Assembly: GCA_030432855.1 (NCBI GenBank)
Contig: JAUILM010000152.1
Location: 1 to 9,907, forward strand
DNA length: 9,907 nt
Source: Bacteroidia bacterium
Lineage (GTDB): Bacteria > Bacteroidota > Bacteroidia > Chitinophagales > Saprospiraceae
Direction of reading: 5' to 3'
Numbering within the stretch: position 1 is the first letter of the stretch; every line of letters starts with the position of its first letter. The notes below the pieces were generated by a model. That model searched no databases and was not told the DNA's origin. It worked only from the letters and a program-made list of their open reading frames with translations. Of the stretch, positions 1 through 6,964 are shown one piece after another. Both the position numbers and the translations under genes were made by a program.

Positions 1-1722
1 AAATGTATACAGTGCGGATCCTTTATTACTATGAAAAATGACACCACTTTCCAAATCCTCGGGGATCTTCACCCACATACCTATAGTGAAATCATCACCT
101 CGGCTGAATTGCCCCAGCTTTGGGAAGTCAAGGGCTTCATCACCGCTCAGGGTCAATCCTTTTCCAGTAAACCCATCCACAATTTTTAGTTCCGACTGCG
201 TGATGCTACCATCCAGGGGGTCAATAATACTTCCGGTAATACCACCTGGTACCTTGTTCTTAATTCTTTTTTTATTGACATTTTCGAGTGGGAAATGTGC
301 CAGCAGTCCCTGCATGGGTTCAGCCTGTATTGTCTGTTTATTTGGTGAATTTTGCCAGGAATTAAATGAGTTATATTCTGCTTTTTTCACAGAATCCAGC
401 TCCATTTCTTTTTTAGCTAACAATTTCTCAATAGTGGCTTTTTTTGCTTCTATTTCTTCATCGGGCAAGAGCATGGTGGGTCCTGGAAGATCACTGGTGT
501 TCCAGGTGATTTGTCCTGACTCTGAGACATTGTTGAAAAATGAGAAAATCTCATAGAATTCTTTTTGACTGATGGGATCAAATTTATGGTCATGACATCG
601 GGCACATTCCAGCGTCATGCCGAGAAAAGCGATGCCAAAGGTCTGTGTCCGGTCAGCCACATATTCTACGCGATATTCCTCATCGATAATGCCACCTTCG
701 GCATTTTGGGCATGGTTTCGATTGAATCCTGTCGCCAGCTTTTGCTCTCGGGTAGCATTGGGTAATAGATCTCCGGCTAGTTGCCAGGTTACGAAGGTAT
801 CATAGGGCATATTGCTATTGAAGGCATCGATCACCCAATCTCTCCAGGGCCAATGCGGCCGGTAATAGTCGGCCTGGTACCCGTGCGTGTCTGCATATCG
901 GGCCAGATCCAACCAGTCCACTGCCATGTTTTCGCCATAATGCGGTGATGCAAGTAAGCGATCTACTACTTTTTCTACCGCATTAGGTGAGGTATCATTG
1001 ATAAAAGCATCCAAATCCTCAACGGAAGGTGGCAGGCCTGTGAGGTCCATGGTCAGACGCCTTAACAGAGTCGCCTTCTCTGCGGGTGGAGCAGGTGCTA
1101 AGCCCTTAGCCTCCATCGCATGCATTGTGAATTGATCTATTTCATTCCGGGCCCAATTTTGATCCTTAATGGGAGGAGGTGTCGGTTTCTCAGGAGGTAT
1201 AAAAGCCCAGTGCGGTTTCCATTCAGCACCTTGCTCAATCCATCTCTCCAGGATAGCTTTCTCTCTGGCTTCCAGTGTAAGATTGGCATCGGGTGGTGGC
1301 ATCATCAGTTCGGGATCCTCACTGACAATCCTTTGATACAGTGCGCTTTGTCCAGGTTTTCCTGCTTTGACAGGATGATATTTGGATGTCTCCAATACAC
1401 TTTCAAACAGTCCTCCCTTTGTGTCCAGTCGCAGGTCAGCTTCACGTGTATTCGCATCCGGGCCGTGACAGCTATAGCATCGATCGGATAGGATGGGGCG
1501 CACGTGCTGATTAAAATCAATTACTTCAGGAAGGGCCGCACTCAGATCCTCATGCGATCGATTAGTCCCACATCCAATCAGAAGCACAAGGAGCATGCAA
1601 TATACCAGCGTCGCAATTGACAGGATAGGGGAAGTGAAGCCCAATGTGCCATAAATATCACACCTAACGCCATTCCTGGTTGATGATAAAGGAGATGATA
1701 TCTGACTGCCTTTTTTGATCAT
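1..1722 (-). CDS. Planctomycete-type cytochrome lipoprotein (PSCyt1-DUF1549-LamG), partial
   Basis: This frame is open from an ATG at 1722 to the left edge: 574 codons, C-terminus missing. I translated it by hand. Residues about 40-51 form a hydrophobic stretch ending in LIGC, a lipobox with Cys51, so a membrane-anchored lipoprotein is likely. The 50-residue leader is long, but an in-frame stop lies 17 codons upstream and the only later ATG leaves too short a signal, so the start is uncertain. Residues 73-145 are a PSCyt1 haem-binding domain: CYSCHGPDA (C82, C85, H86) and LMMPPPDA. Residues 196-400 are PSCyt2/DUF1549: LTMDLTGLPPS, WLDLARYADTHGYQ, GFNRNHAQNAEGG and a second CxxCH, CARCHDHKFDPI (C373, C376, H377). 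A charged, probably coiled-coil stretch (424-455) leads into a LamG/concanavalin-like region (about 470-574, FTIGMWVKIP). Family members usually end in DUF1553 (PSD1), expected beyond the window. The biochemical role is not established; c-type electron transfer is inferred from the haem motifs. Confidence 0.93.
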   Translation of the reverse strand, partial: MIKKGSQISSPLSSTRNGVRCDIYGTLGFTSPILSIATLVYCMLLVLLIGCGTNRSHEDLSAALPEVIDFNQHVRPILSDRCYSCHGPDANTREADLRLDTKGGLFESVLETSKYHPVKAGKPGQSALYQRIVSEDPELMMPPPDANLTLEAREKAILERWIEQGAEWKPHWAFIPPEKPTPPPIKDQNWARNEIDQFTMHAMEAKGLAPAPPAEKATLLRRLTMDLTGLPPSVEDLDAFINDTSPNAVEKVVDRLLASPHYGENMAVDWLDLARYADTHGYQADYYRPHWPWRDWVIDAFNSNMPYDTFVTWQLAGDLLPNATREQKLATGFNRNHAQNAEGGIIDEEYRVEYVADRTQTFGIAFLGMTLECARCHDHKFDPISQKEFYEIFSFFNNVSESGQITWNTSDLPGPTMLLPDEEIEAKKATIEKLLAKKEMELDSVKKAEYNSFNSWQNSPNKQTIQAEPMQGLLAHFPLENVNKKRIKNKVPGGITGSIIDPLDGSITQSELKIVDGFTGKGLTLSGDEALDFPKLGQFSRGDDFTIGMWVKIPEDLESGVIFHSNKGSALYTF

Positions 1723-2045
1723 TTTTTTACGTCTAGTGACATGGGTATAATAACGTCTAAACCCATGGTCCTAAGATAATGATCTTGTATTGGTAATCCA
1801 CATACGTGCAAAAATCGGTGAAGGATTGGTAAGATCTGGTATAGTTGAATGTTACGCATCTTAGGTCGCAAGTCAATCTAGGGATGATAAGTTGTGACGT
1901 GAATGGATATCTCTCTGCCAATTAAGACTAAAATGTCGATGCAAAGACTTCCTACGCTCGTTCTGAAAAATCGAACAAACTGTGATCTCCTAAGGTTTTA
2001 GTTTTAATTTTCTTCGTCTTCACATTTTATAAATTTTATTGGTAA
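1723..2045. other. Divergent intergenic region without a recognisable gene
   Basis: These 323 bp separate the cytochrome lipoprotein (minus) from the DUF502 gene (plus), so they must hold both promoters. I see no ORF of credible length and no strong hairpin. The last 60 bp before 2046 are very AT-rich. Several partial TAnnTTT matches occur there, but none is an exact TAnnTTTG with a correctly spaced TTG, so I do not place a promoter. Confidence 0.6.
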
Positions 2046-2729
2046 ATGGTCGAGAAAGATCCTGTTCAGATGGTCAACTTACCTGCTTCATCCTGGAAAC
2101 AAGAGATTACGGACAAGTCTTTTGTTAGGAAGATCCTACATGGCCTAATCCTGGTGCTCCCTGTCGCTATTTTGATCTTTCTAATATCTATTCTGTTCAA
2201 TCTGCTGATCGGCATATTAATGCCACTCAGCACTGTGATAGATTCTGGAAGTGAAGAACCCGGTCTTGTGATCCATTTAATTTCAGCGACTATTCTCATT
2301 TCTTTTCTGTACTTCCTTGGTGATCAAACCCTGGGACGGAACGACACAGGAATATTTCATCGTTTTGAGGAAAAGTTCTTACTGAAAGTACCTCTTTATT
2401 CGACTATCAGAGAATTGGTTCGTCAATTTACTGGAGTGAAAGCAATGCCTTTTGCACAGGTCTGCCTGGTGGATCCTTTTGGAAATGGCGTCCTCATGAC
2501 AGGTTTCGTCAGTGATCGTTATGAGGATGATTTCTACACGGTCTTTGTTCCTACCGCACCAAACCCAACCAATGGAAATATTTATCATGTTCCTGCAGAG
2601 AAAATAAAATTTGTGAACGTTAGTACGGAGACTGCGATGACCACAATAGTGGGTATGGGAGCAGGATCATCTTGCCTCTATAATTTGGAGGGTATGAAGG
2701 ATTTAAGTGCTACTTCGGCAGAGGGTTGA
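2046..2729 (+). CDS. DUF502 family integral membrane protein
   Basis: The protein has 227 residues, a normal length for DUF502. Two hydrophobic segments (about 32-58 and 74-92) should span the inner membrane, with a short loop between them. The soluble C-terminal part carries the family signature: KVPLYSTIRELVRQF (114-128), the LVDPFGNG block (141-148), and the most diagnostic stretch VFVPTAPNPTNG (166-177), followed by HVPAEKIKFVNVS and ETAMTTIVGMGAG. The family's function is unknown; a role in the cell envelope or trafficking is only inferred from topology. The ATG at 2046 is chosen because it precedes the first membrane segment with a plausible N-terminal tail; an in-frame ATG at 2070 is possible. 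No Shine-Dalgarno is seen, as is common in Bacteroidota. The gene stands alone and converges with the lipoprotein gene ending at 2896. Confidence 0.88.
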   Translation: MVEKDPVQMVNLPASSWKQEITDKSFVRKILHGLILVLPVAILIFLISILFNLLIGILMPLSTVIDSGSEEPGLVIHLISATILISFLYFLGDQTLGRNDTGIFHRFEEKFLLKVPLYSTIRELVRQFTGVKAMPFAQVCLVDPFGNGVLMTGFVSDRYEDDFYTVFVPTAPNPTNGNIYHVPAEKIKFVNVSTETAMTTIVGMGAGSSCLYNLEGMKDLSATSAEG

Positions 2730-2743
2730 GTAGTATAAAGTTG

Positions 2744-2776
2744 ATTTGAGAAAACTAAATCGTTTTTTTTTCAAAT
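2744..2776. terminator. AT-rich hairpin between convergent genes, possible weak terminator
   Basis: ATTTGAGAAAA (2744-2754) pairs with TTTTTTCAAAT (2766-2776) over 11 positions with one G-T wobble, leaving an 11-nt loop. It starts 15 bp after the DUF502 stop. The stem is AT-only apart from two positions and there is no T-run after it on either strand, so termination would be weak. The placement between convergent genes is the main support. Confidence 0.3.
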
Positions 2777-2895
2777 GAATGATCATGAGGAACGGATTTA
2801 CTTGACACGTAACCTTTTACACTAGCTCAATAATTTAACTTCTCCAAATTAGACTATGAATTCTTAAGGTAGCTATGAGCAGACAATTGGATAAT

Positions 2896-3687
2896 CTAGT
2901 CACGATCCAGAGGTTTCTGTACGGCATACTCGATTAGCTTAAATGAATAGTAATTCAGTATTTGGACCTTAAACCAACCCATCAGATTTATTCCCACAAT
3001 TTTAAATGGGATATAGTGTACTTCATTTTCCAAAAAATAGTGGCAATCGTTTATATAGTGTTCATTGGTGATAAATATTTTATTGGGAAGTTCATCTTTA
3101 TCATGCCAGTGTCCAGGCTTTGCACTCCCATTGATTCTAAGCGTATCTGTCTTCCATTTCGCATCCATCTTTTCTAGAATATCGGTGCTGTCTACGTCCC
3201 TGATTTTACTTCGGGGAGAAGTCCATTTAATTCTATAATCATCAGACTCTCTTCTACAACTATAGTGATTTTCAAAGTAATAGTACATTGTATCACCCTG
3301 CATCACAGTGTCTCTTTTTTCCAGGATATAACTAGTGTCAATAAATGATTCAACGAGAACTTGGGCTGAGTCATGAAGAGCAAATACGTACATCACTATG
3401 GAGCTACCGTGTGATGCAGAAAGATAGTCGATATTCTCCAATCGAAAATCGTCTGACTCATCACCATCGATATTGATTGTGATGGGATAATTTTTAATCA
3501 ATTGATTCCGCTTATGGATCCTCATCCCCACAGAGTCGCCAACTATAAGTGAGTCTGCAAATTGATAGGTTTGATCCGGAATGCGTGGAATGATCTCATT
3601 TTCTGATTTTTGACAGCCTAAGTGAATTGTGGCAAGGATCATAAGTACAAAAAGGGTCCAAAAAATCGTAGAAGAATAGGTGTTCAT
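2896..3687 (-). CDS. Putative lipoprotein of unknown function
   Basis: I do not recognise a named family. The 263-residue product starts with a short polar stretch, a hydrophobic core (9-20) and IHLGC, so Cys25 is a probable lipidation site, although His at -3 makes the lipobox imperfect. After a linker comes INIDGDESDDFRLENI (71-86), an acidic Asp-rich segment reminiscent of the calcium-binding-like 'DIDGDGxxDF' stretches found in many Bacteroidota secreted proteins. The C-terminus GWFKVQILNYYSFKLIEYAVQK (237-258) resembles the 'GW[IF]K[IV]...Y...I.EYA.QK' ending of small Bacteroidota lipoproteins; that resemblance is from memory. Two further cysteines (144, 215) could pair. It lies 74 bp downstream of the dehydrogenase on the same strand and is probably co-transcribed. 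By eye the gene is more AT-rich than its neighbours. The ATG at 3687 is the natural start of the signal peptide. Confidence 0.75.
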   Translation of the reverse strand: MNTYSSTIFWTLFVLMILATIHLGCQKSENEIIPRIPDQTYQFADSLIVGDSVGMRIHKRNQLIKNYPITINIDGDESDDFRLENIDYLSASHGSSIVMYVFALHDSAQVLVESFIDTSYILEKRDTVMQGDTMYYYFENHYSCRRESDDYRIKWTSPRSKIRDVDSTDILEKMDAKWKTDTLRINGSAKPGHWHDKDELPNKIFITNEHYINDCHYFLENEVHYIPFKIVGINLMGWFKVQILNYYSFKLIEYAVQKPLDRD

Positions 3688-3761
3688 ATTGTTAGGGATG
3701 TGTCTTTTCTACATATTCGGAAATGGATTTCTTCATCATTTTTCGCATAGCTTGTTCAGCC

Positions 3762-6254
3762 CTACTCCTTTAGAATTATATGTGAAGAAGCCTCACCATT
3801 TTCATCCGTAATAATCAGGTAGTAAATACCTGTCTTTAGATTATAAAGGGATATTTGCTTTAGTGGTACCTCGCTAAAGGGAGGGTGGGGCCGCTGAAAT
3901 ACAATCTGACCCGAGGGATTTATCAATGCGATTTGAATCTGTCCAGTACCCGCTCGTGCACTAAATATATTGATTTCTTCTGTTGTCGGATTGGGAAAGA
4001 TGTGATATCCTTCATCAACATCTGCTTCCAGAGCAGGATCAGGATGTATCGTCACGGCATCGGTACCTGATAGTCCCAGAGGATCTGTCACGGTGAGTTT
4101 TATAGTGTAAGCATGTCGCTCAGATTCACTACTGGGTATGGCATACAACGACACAACACTATTTCTGCTCGTGTCGGTAAACTCCAGGTGGGAGTGGTCA
4201 TTGTGGTCGAGTGTTACTTCCCAGGTATACGAGAGATCCTCCAATTTGTGTTCTGCATCTTCGACTTGCGACGACAACCGATAGAGAAGGAGGTCATTGG
4301 ATAGTGAGTATTTATCTCCATCTGATATGTTTAGGATTTGGACATCTGGGGGCGTATTATTTAGCGATATATTGACCCTTGCAGTATCGGTTTGCCCCTC
4401 GGCATCTGTGACAACTAATGTCAATTCTTTATTTACGGGACCAGGGTTTTCCAATTCAATAAAAATAGTGGTATCCATTTTATTTGAAAATGGTTGCTGG
4501 TCAATTTGCCATTGATAGGAAATCGGTTCACCCTGAGGATCAAAGGAACTCGCTCCTGAAATATGTACAGAGAAGGGAGGTGTTCCGAATAATTTATCTA
4601 CTTCAATATTTGCAACGGGTTTAGGGTTACCTCCGAAAGAAATACGTCGTAACTGATTGGTGACCGGGGACTGGCTATAGTCTAGCATGAAATAATATAA
4701 CTTTCCATCAAATGGATTAAATCGAAGATGCACAAGGGGACCGATGCTATCACTAAAGCTGATAATGTCATGAATTTCGTCCAAACCGTGGGTGTCATAT
4801 CGAAAGCCTTTTAACCATCCGAAGTAGTCACCATGAAAATAGACGTCCTGGTACTCGGTGGGAAAATTGGACCCACGCACAAAATCACCGGTAATACTGC
4901 TATTTCCATGAAAGGGATTAACTCTAATGGGAGAGGTGGGTTCTATAGAAGAAACCTGAGTGATTTCACCACCTGCATCATATGCAGGGAAGAATGTCTC
5001 CTCCTTGTGCTTGGACTCATTCCCCCATGTGATCACCGGCGCCTCGTGCGTAAATAGTGACAGGTCTTCACTTAGTTGTTTTGTGGTATCACAGGGATTA
5101 GTCCATGTATTCGTGTGTTGTCGATTGGGTTGCTTCAGTAGATCATTAAATGCCAGTTGTTCTTCATTGCAACCGGCGATAGCGGCAAGAGGGTTGATGG
5201 CATCTGGATTGAGAGTCTGTTGAGGATAGTAGTCTTTGTTCTCAAAAATACCTTCATAAGAAGGCCATCCAAAGTTCATAGCAGGACCTTGCACTATGTT
5301 TAATTCCTCGTAAAAATAGCTACCTACATCTCCAAAATAGATAACACCCGGCTTTCCATCGGTTGGGTTTTCACTGCCAGACCCGGGACGCACCACCATG
5401 CGATATGGATTTCGAATGCCCAGAGACCATATTTTACTTTTTGCTGCATTTGGATCTGATGAATCATAGAAAGGGTTGCTTTCAATGCCGCCACCCGTCT
5501 CCGCATCAATACGTAAGATCTTTCCACCTAAACTGGAAAGCGACTGAGCCCGGTAGGATCCGAGGTTGTGAGACTCGCTTACAAATCCTTCCACTATACC
5601 AATACTGTCAAAACCATTGCGAGGGTAGTCCTTGCCCCCCGTATATGCGCCAATCCATGAGTTGCCATCACCAGTCCCGACGAGCAGGGTGCCGTCGGTA
5701 CCAAATTCAAGTCCTCCGATACCGTGTGCCGGGGCAAATACGGGGATTCCATTAGTCTTGTCTACACCGAGGAGTATTTTTCGCGAGTCGAGGTCGATAC
5801 TCGTAAAGGACTCGGTATCCATCGTGTATCTCGTGACTCGACCGATGGTCGCGTTACGCCGACCCAACCTGGAGCGGCTATAGTCCGGAGTACCAGCGTA
5901 TCGTAGATGATGTGGATCCACGATGTAAGCGAGGTAGATGTATCCATTGTCTTTAAAATGGGGATCAATTGCAATGTCGATCAGGCCATGATCACCGAAA
6001 TGTGCTACTTCTTCATTAATATCAAGGATTGGTTCGTCTATCAGCCTCTCGTCCTTGATGCCCCATAAAAGACCTTTGCGATCCCAGACATACCAAAGGC
6101 TCGAGTCCACAAACTCGATCCCAATCACTTCGTCCAAAGCATCCAATACCGTTTCGTCAGTGAAGTCTTCGGGAAGCTGGGCAACTGAATTTCCGGATGT
6201 GACCAACACCAGAAAAAGGGTGAGAAAGTATCCCTGGGAATTCCAGAATAGCAC
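3762..6254 (-). CDS. Secreted PQQ-dependent sugar dehydrogenase (GSDH fold) with PKD and T9SS sorting domains
   Basis: This 830-residue protein belongs to the soluble glucose/sorbosone dehydrogenase (GSDH) family, six-bladed beta-propellers that oxidise sugars with PQQ. The propeller covers about 35-540. Visible motifs are APAHGIGGLEFGTDG (174-188; His177 is the candidate catalytic base), LVGTGDGN, SSLGGKILRIDAETG (240-254), KIWSLGIRNPYRMVVRPGSG (274-293), YFGDVG and MNFGWPSYEG (326-335). Cys362 and Cys388 may form a disulfide. A PKD-like domain follows (about 545-631), then an Ig-like domain (634-737) containing DHNDHSH, and a T9SS type A sorting domain (750-830: IFPNPTTEEINI, LKTGIYYLIIT). 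Residues 1-25 form a signal peptide without basic residues. The start is GTG at 6254, because the frame upstream runs to a stop at 6299 with no ATG or TTG. It should be exported, processed by the T9SS and anchored or released outside. The substrate cannot be read from the sequence. Confidence 0.92.
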   Translation of the reverse strand: MLFWNSQGYFLTLFLVLVTSGNSVAQLPEDFTDETVLDALDEVIGIEFVDSSLWYVWDRKGLLWGIKDERLIDEPILDINEEVAHFGDHGLIDIAIDPHFKDNGYIYLAYIVDPHHLRYAGTPDYSRSRLGRRNATIGRVTRYTMDTESFTSIDLDSRKILLGVDKTNGIPVFAPAHGIGGLEFGTDGTLLVGTGDGNSWIGAYTGGKDYPRNGFDSIGIVEGFVSESHNLGSYRAQSLSSLGGKILRIDAETGGGIESNPFYDSSDPNAAKSKIWSLGIRNPYRMVVRPGSGSENPTDGKPGVIYFGDVGSYFYEELNIVQGPAMNFGWPSYEGIFENKDYYPQQTLNPDAINPLAAIAGCNEEQLAFNDLLKQPNRQHTNTWTNPCDTTKQLSEDLSLFTHEAPVITWGNESKHKEETFFPAYDAGGEITQVSSIEPTSPIRVNPFHGNSSITGDFVRGSNFPTEYQDVYFHGDYFGWLKGFRYDTHGLDEIHDIISFSDSIGPLVHLRFNPFDGKLYYFMLDYSQSPVTNQLRRISFGGNPKPVANIEVDKLFGTPPFSVHISGASSFDPQGEPISYQWQIDQQPFSNKMDTTIFIELENPGPVNKELTLVVTDAEGQTDTARVNISLNNTPPDVQILNISDGDKYSLSNDLLLYRLSSQVEDAEHKLEDLSYTWEVTLDHNDHSHLEFTDTSRNSVVSLYAIPSSESERHAYTIKLTVTDPLGLSGTDAVTIHPDPALEADVDEGYHIFPNPTTEEINIFSARAGTGQIQIALINPSGQIVFQRPHPPFSEVPLKQISLYNLKTGIYYLIITDENGEASSHIILKE

Positions 6255-6303
6255 TCGAAGTAATGGAAGGAAATTCAGATCTAAAGATTGTTTTGGTTAC
6301 TTC

Positions 6304-6311
6304 CAAAGATA
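6304..6311 (-). promoter_or_regulatory. Bacteroidota -7 promoter element of the dehydrogenase gene
   Basis: On the minus strand this octamer reads TATCTTTG, an exact match to the Bacteroidota -7 consensus TAnnTTTG. Transcription would begin near 6297-6300, giving a leader of about 45 nt before the GTG at 6254. No TTG stands at the expected -33 distance, and that position lies inside the first palindrome of the repeat array (6320-6369), so the promoter may be weak or dependent on a regulator. Confidence 0.45.
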
Positions 6312-6399
6312 AAGAACTCTGCTGACGATGCTACATTCAATACTGCGTATCTCATTGCGCATGTCAGCATCTCATCTGTATTATGGCAACTAGAATAAG

Positions 6400-6433
6400 A
6401 AAAATCCCCACCACCAAAGAGGTGATAGGGATT
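6400..6433 (-). terminator. Type I hairpin of array unit 1, Rho-independent terminator
   Basis: On the minus strand AATCCCTATCACC (6433-6421) pairs over 13 positions with GGTGGTGGGGATT (6415-6403) around the loop TCTTT, with two G-T wobbles, and runs straight into TTTTT (6404-6400). It is the last terminator before the dehydrogenase promoter, so it would stop read-through from the array. Confidence 0.65.
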
Positions 6434-6506
6434 ACTGAATGTTTGCTGACGATGCTACATTCGATACTGTGTATCTCATTGCGAATGTCAGCATCTTGTA
6501 GTAAAT

Positions 6507-6537
6507 AAAAATCCCCGCTACCGCCAGGTAACAGGGA
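6507..6537 (-). terminator. Type II hairpin of array unit 2, Rho-independent terminator
   Basis: On the minus strand TCCCTGTTACC (6537-6527) pairs over 11 positions with GGTAGCGGGGA (6522-6512) around the tetraloop TGGC, with two G-T wobbles, followed by TTTTT (6511-6507). Confidence 0.6.
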
Positions 6538-6613
6538 CTTACTGAATGTTTGCTGACGATGCTACATTCGATACTGTGTATCTCATTGCGCATGTCAGCA
6601 TCTTGTAGTAGAT

Positions 6614-6644
6614 AAAAATCCCCGCTACCGCCAGGTAACAGGGA
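6614..6644 (-). terminator. Type II hairpin of array unit 3, Rho-independent terminator
   Basis: The stem, tetraloop TGGC and following T5 are identical to those of unit 2, displaced by exactly 107 bp. The only local difference is one base in the linker beyond it (GTAGTAGAT instead of GTAGTAAAT, plus strand). Confidence 0.6.
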
Positions 6645-6720
6645 CTTACTGAATGTTTGCTGACGATGCTACATTCGATACTGTGTATCTCATTGCGCAT
6701 GTCAGCATCTTGTAGTAAAT

Positions 6721-6751
6721 AAAAATCCCCGCTACCGCCAGGTAACAGGGA
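6721..6751 (-). terminator. Type II hairpin of array unit 4, Rho-independent terminator
   Basis: The hairpin and T5 are identical to units 2 and 3, displaced by another 107 bp. Its exact identity with them suggests recent tandem duplication or gene conversion. Confidence 0.6.
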
Positions 6752-6846
6752 CTTACTGAATGTTTGCTGACGATGCTACATTCGATACTGCGTATCTTAT
6801 TGCGCATGTCAGCATCTGATTTGTATTATGGCAACTAGAATAAATG

Positions 6847-6880
6847 AAAAATCCCCACCACCAAAGAGGTGGTAGGGATT
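6847..6880 (-). terminator. Type I hairpin of array unit 5, first terminator behind tRNA-Arg
   Basis: On the minus strand AATCCCTACCACC (6880-6868) pairs over 13 positions with GGTGGTGGGGATT (6862-6850) around TCTTT, with a single G-T wobble, then TTTTT (6851-6847). Compared with unit 1, one T-G wobble has become a C-G pair. It lies about 85 nt past the tRNA 3' end and is the natural terminator of that transcript. Confidence 0.7.
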
Positions 6881-6939
6881 ACTGAATGTTTAATGTCTTA
6901 CATTGTTGATCAACGATGACCGAAGCATCAGGATCAATG

Positions 6940-6961
6940 CTGACAAGCGAAGCTTCGTCAG
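6940..6961 (-). other. Hairpin in the 3' trailer of tRNA-Arg
   Basis: Starting 3 nt after the tRNA discriminator base, the minus strand reads CTGAC, an unpaired G, AAGC, loop TTC, GCTT, GTCAG: nine pairs with one bulge. The CTGAC/GTCAG ends and the bulged G echo the array palindromes. No T-run follows, so it is not a complete terminator; it may be removed during 3' maturation. Confidence 0.5.
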
Positions 6962-6964
6962 TAG

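Larger units (their letters stand above)
6320..6890 (-). repeat. Tandem array of five bulged-palindrome plus hairpin units
   Basis: Five units begin with TGCTGACGATGCTACATTC (or one mismatch) at 6320, 6444, 6551, 6658 and 6765. Periods are 124, 107, 107 and 107 bp. Each unit starts with a 50-bp imperfect palindrome: TGCTGAC, an unpaired G, ATGC, a 7-nt side, GATAC, a 3-nt loop, GTATC, a 7-nt side, GCAT, GTCAGCA. A linker and a terminator-like hairpin follow, and the unit closes with ACTGAATGTT. Units 1 and 5 (type I) share the linker TATTATGGCAACTAGAATAA and a CCACC/GGTGG hairpin. Units 2-4 (type II) share TTGTAGTA(A/G)AT and a CGCTACC/GGTAACA hairpin, and differ from one another at only two or three bases. 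No ORF, spacer or transposase is present. Read on the minus strand, each unit is a structured element followed by an intrinsic terminator. It may be a small-RNA cluster, terminator battery or REP-like element. Confidence 0.95.

Noticed and set aside
38..556. 172-codon plus-strand ORF
   Set aside because: It is the antisense shadow of the cytochrome lipoprotein, whose minus-strand frame carries clear PSCyt2 motifs.
5363..5755. 130-codon plus-strand ORF
   Set aside because: It lies antisense to the GSDH propeller and shows no recognisable protein features.
6320..6890. CRISPR array
   Set aside because: The periods are 107-124 bp, the whole unit is repeated and there are no unique spacers; no cas gene is present.
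6320..6890. Integron attC sites
   Set aside because: The bulged palindromes recall attC, but the core sequences GTTRRRY/RYYYAAC are absent and there are no cassette ORFs between copies.
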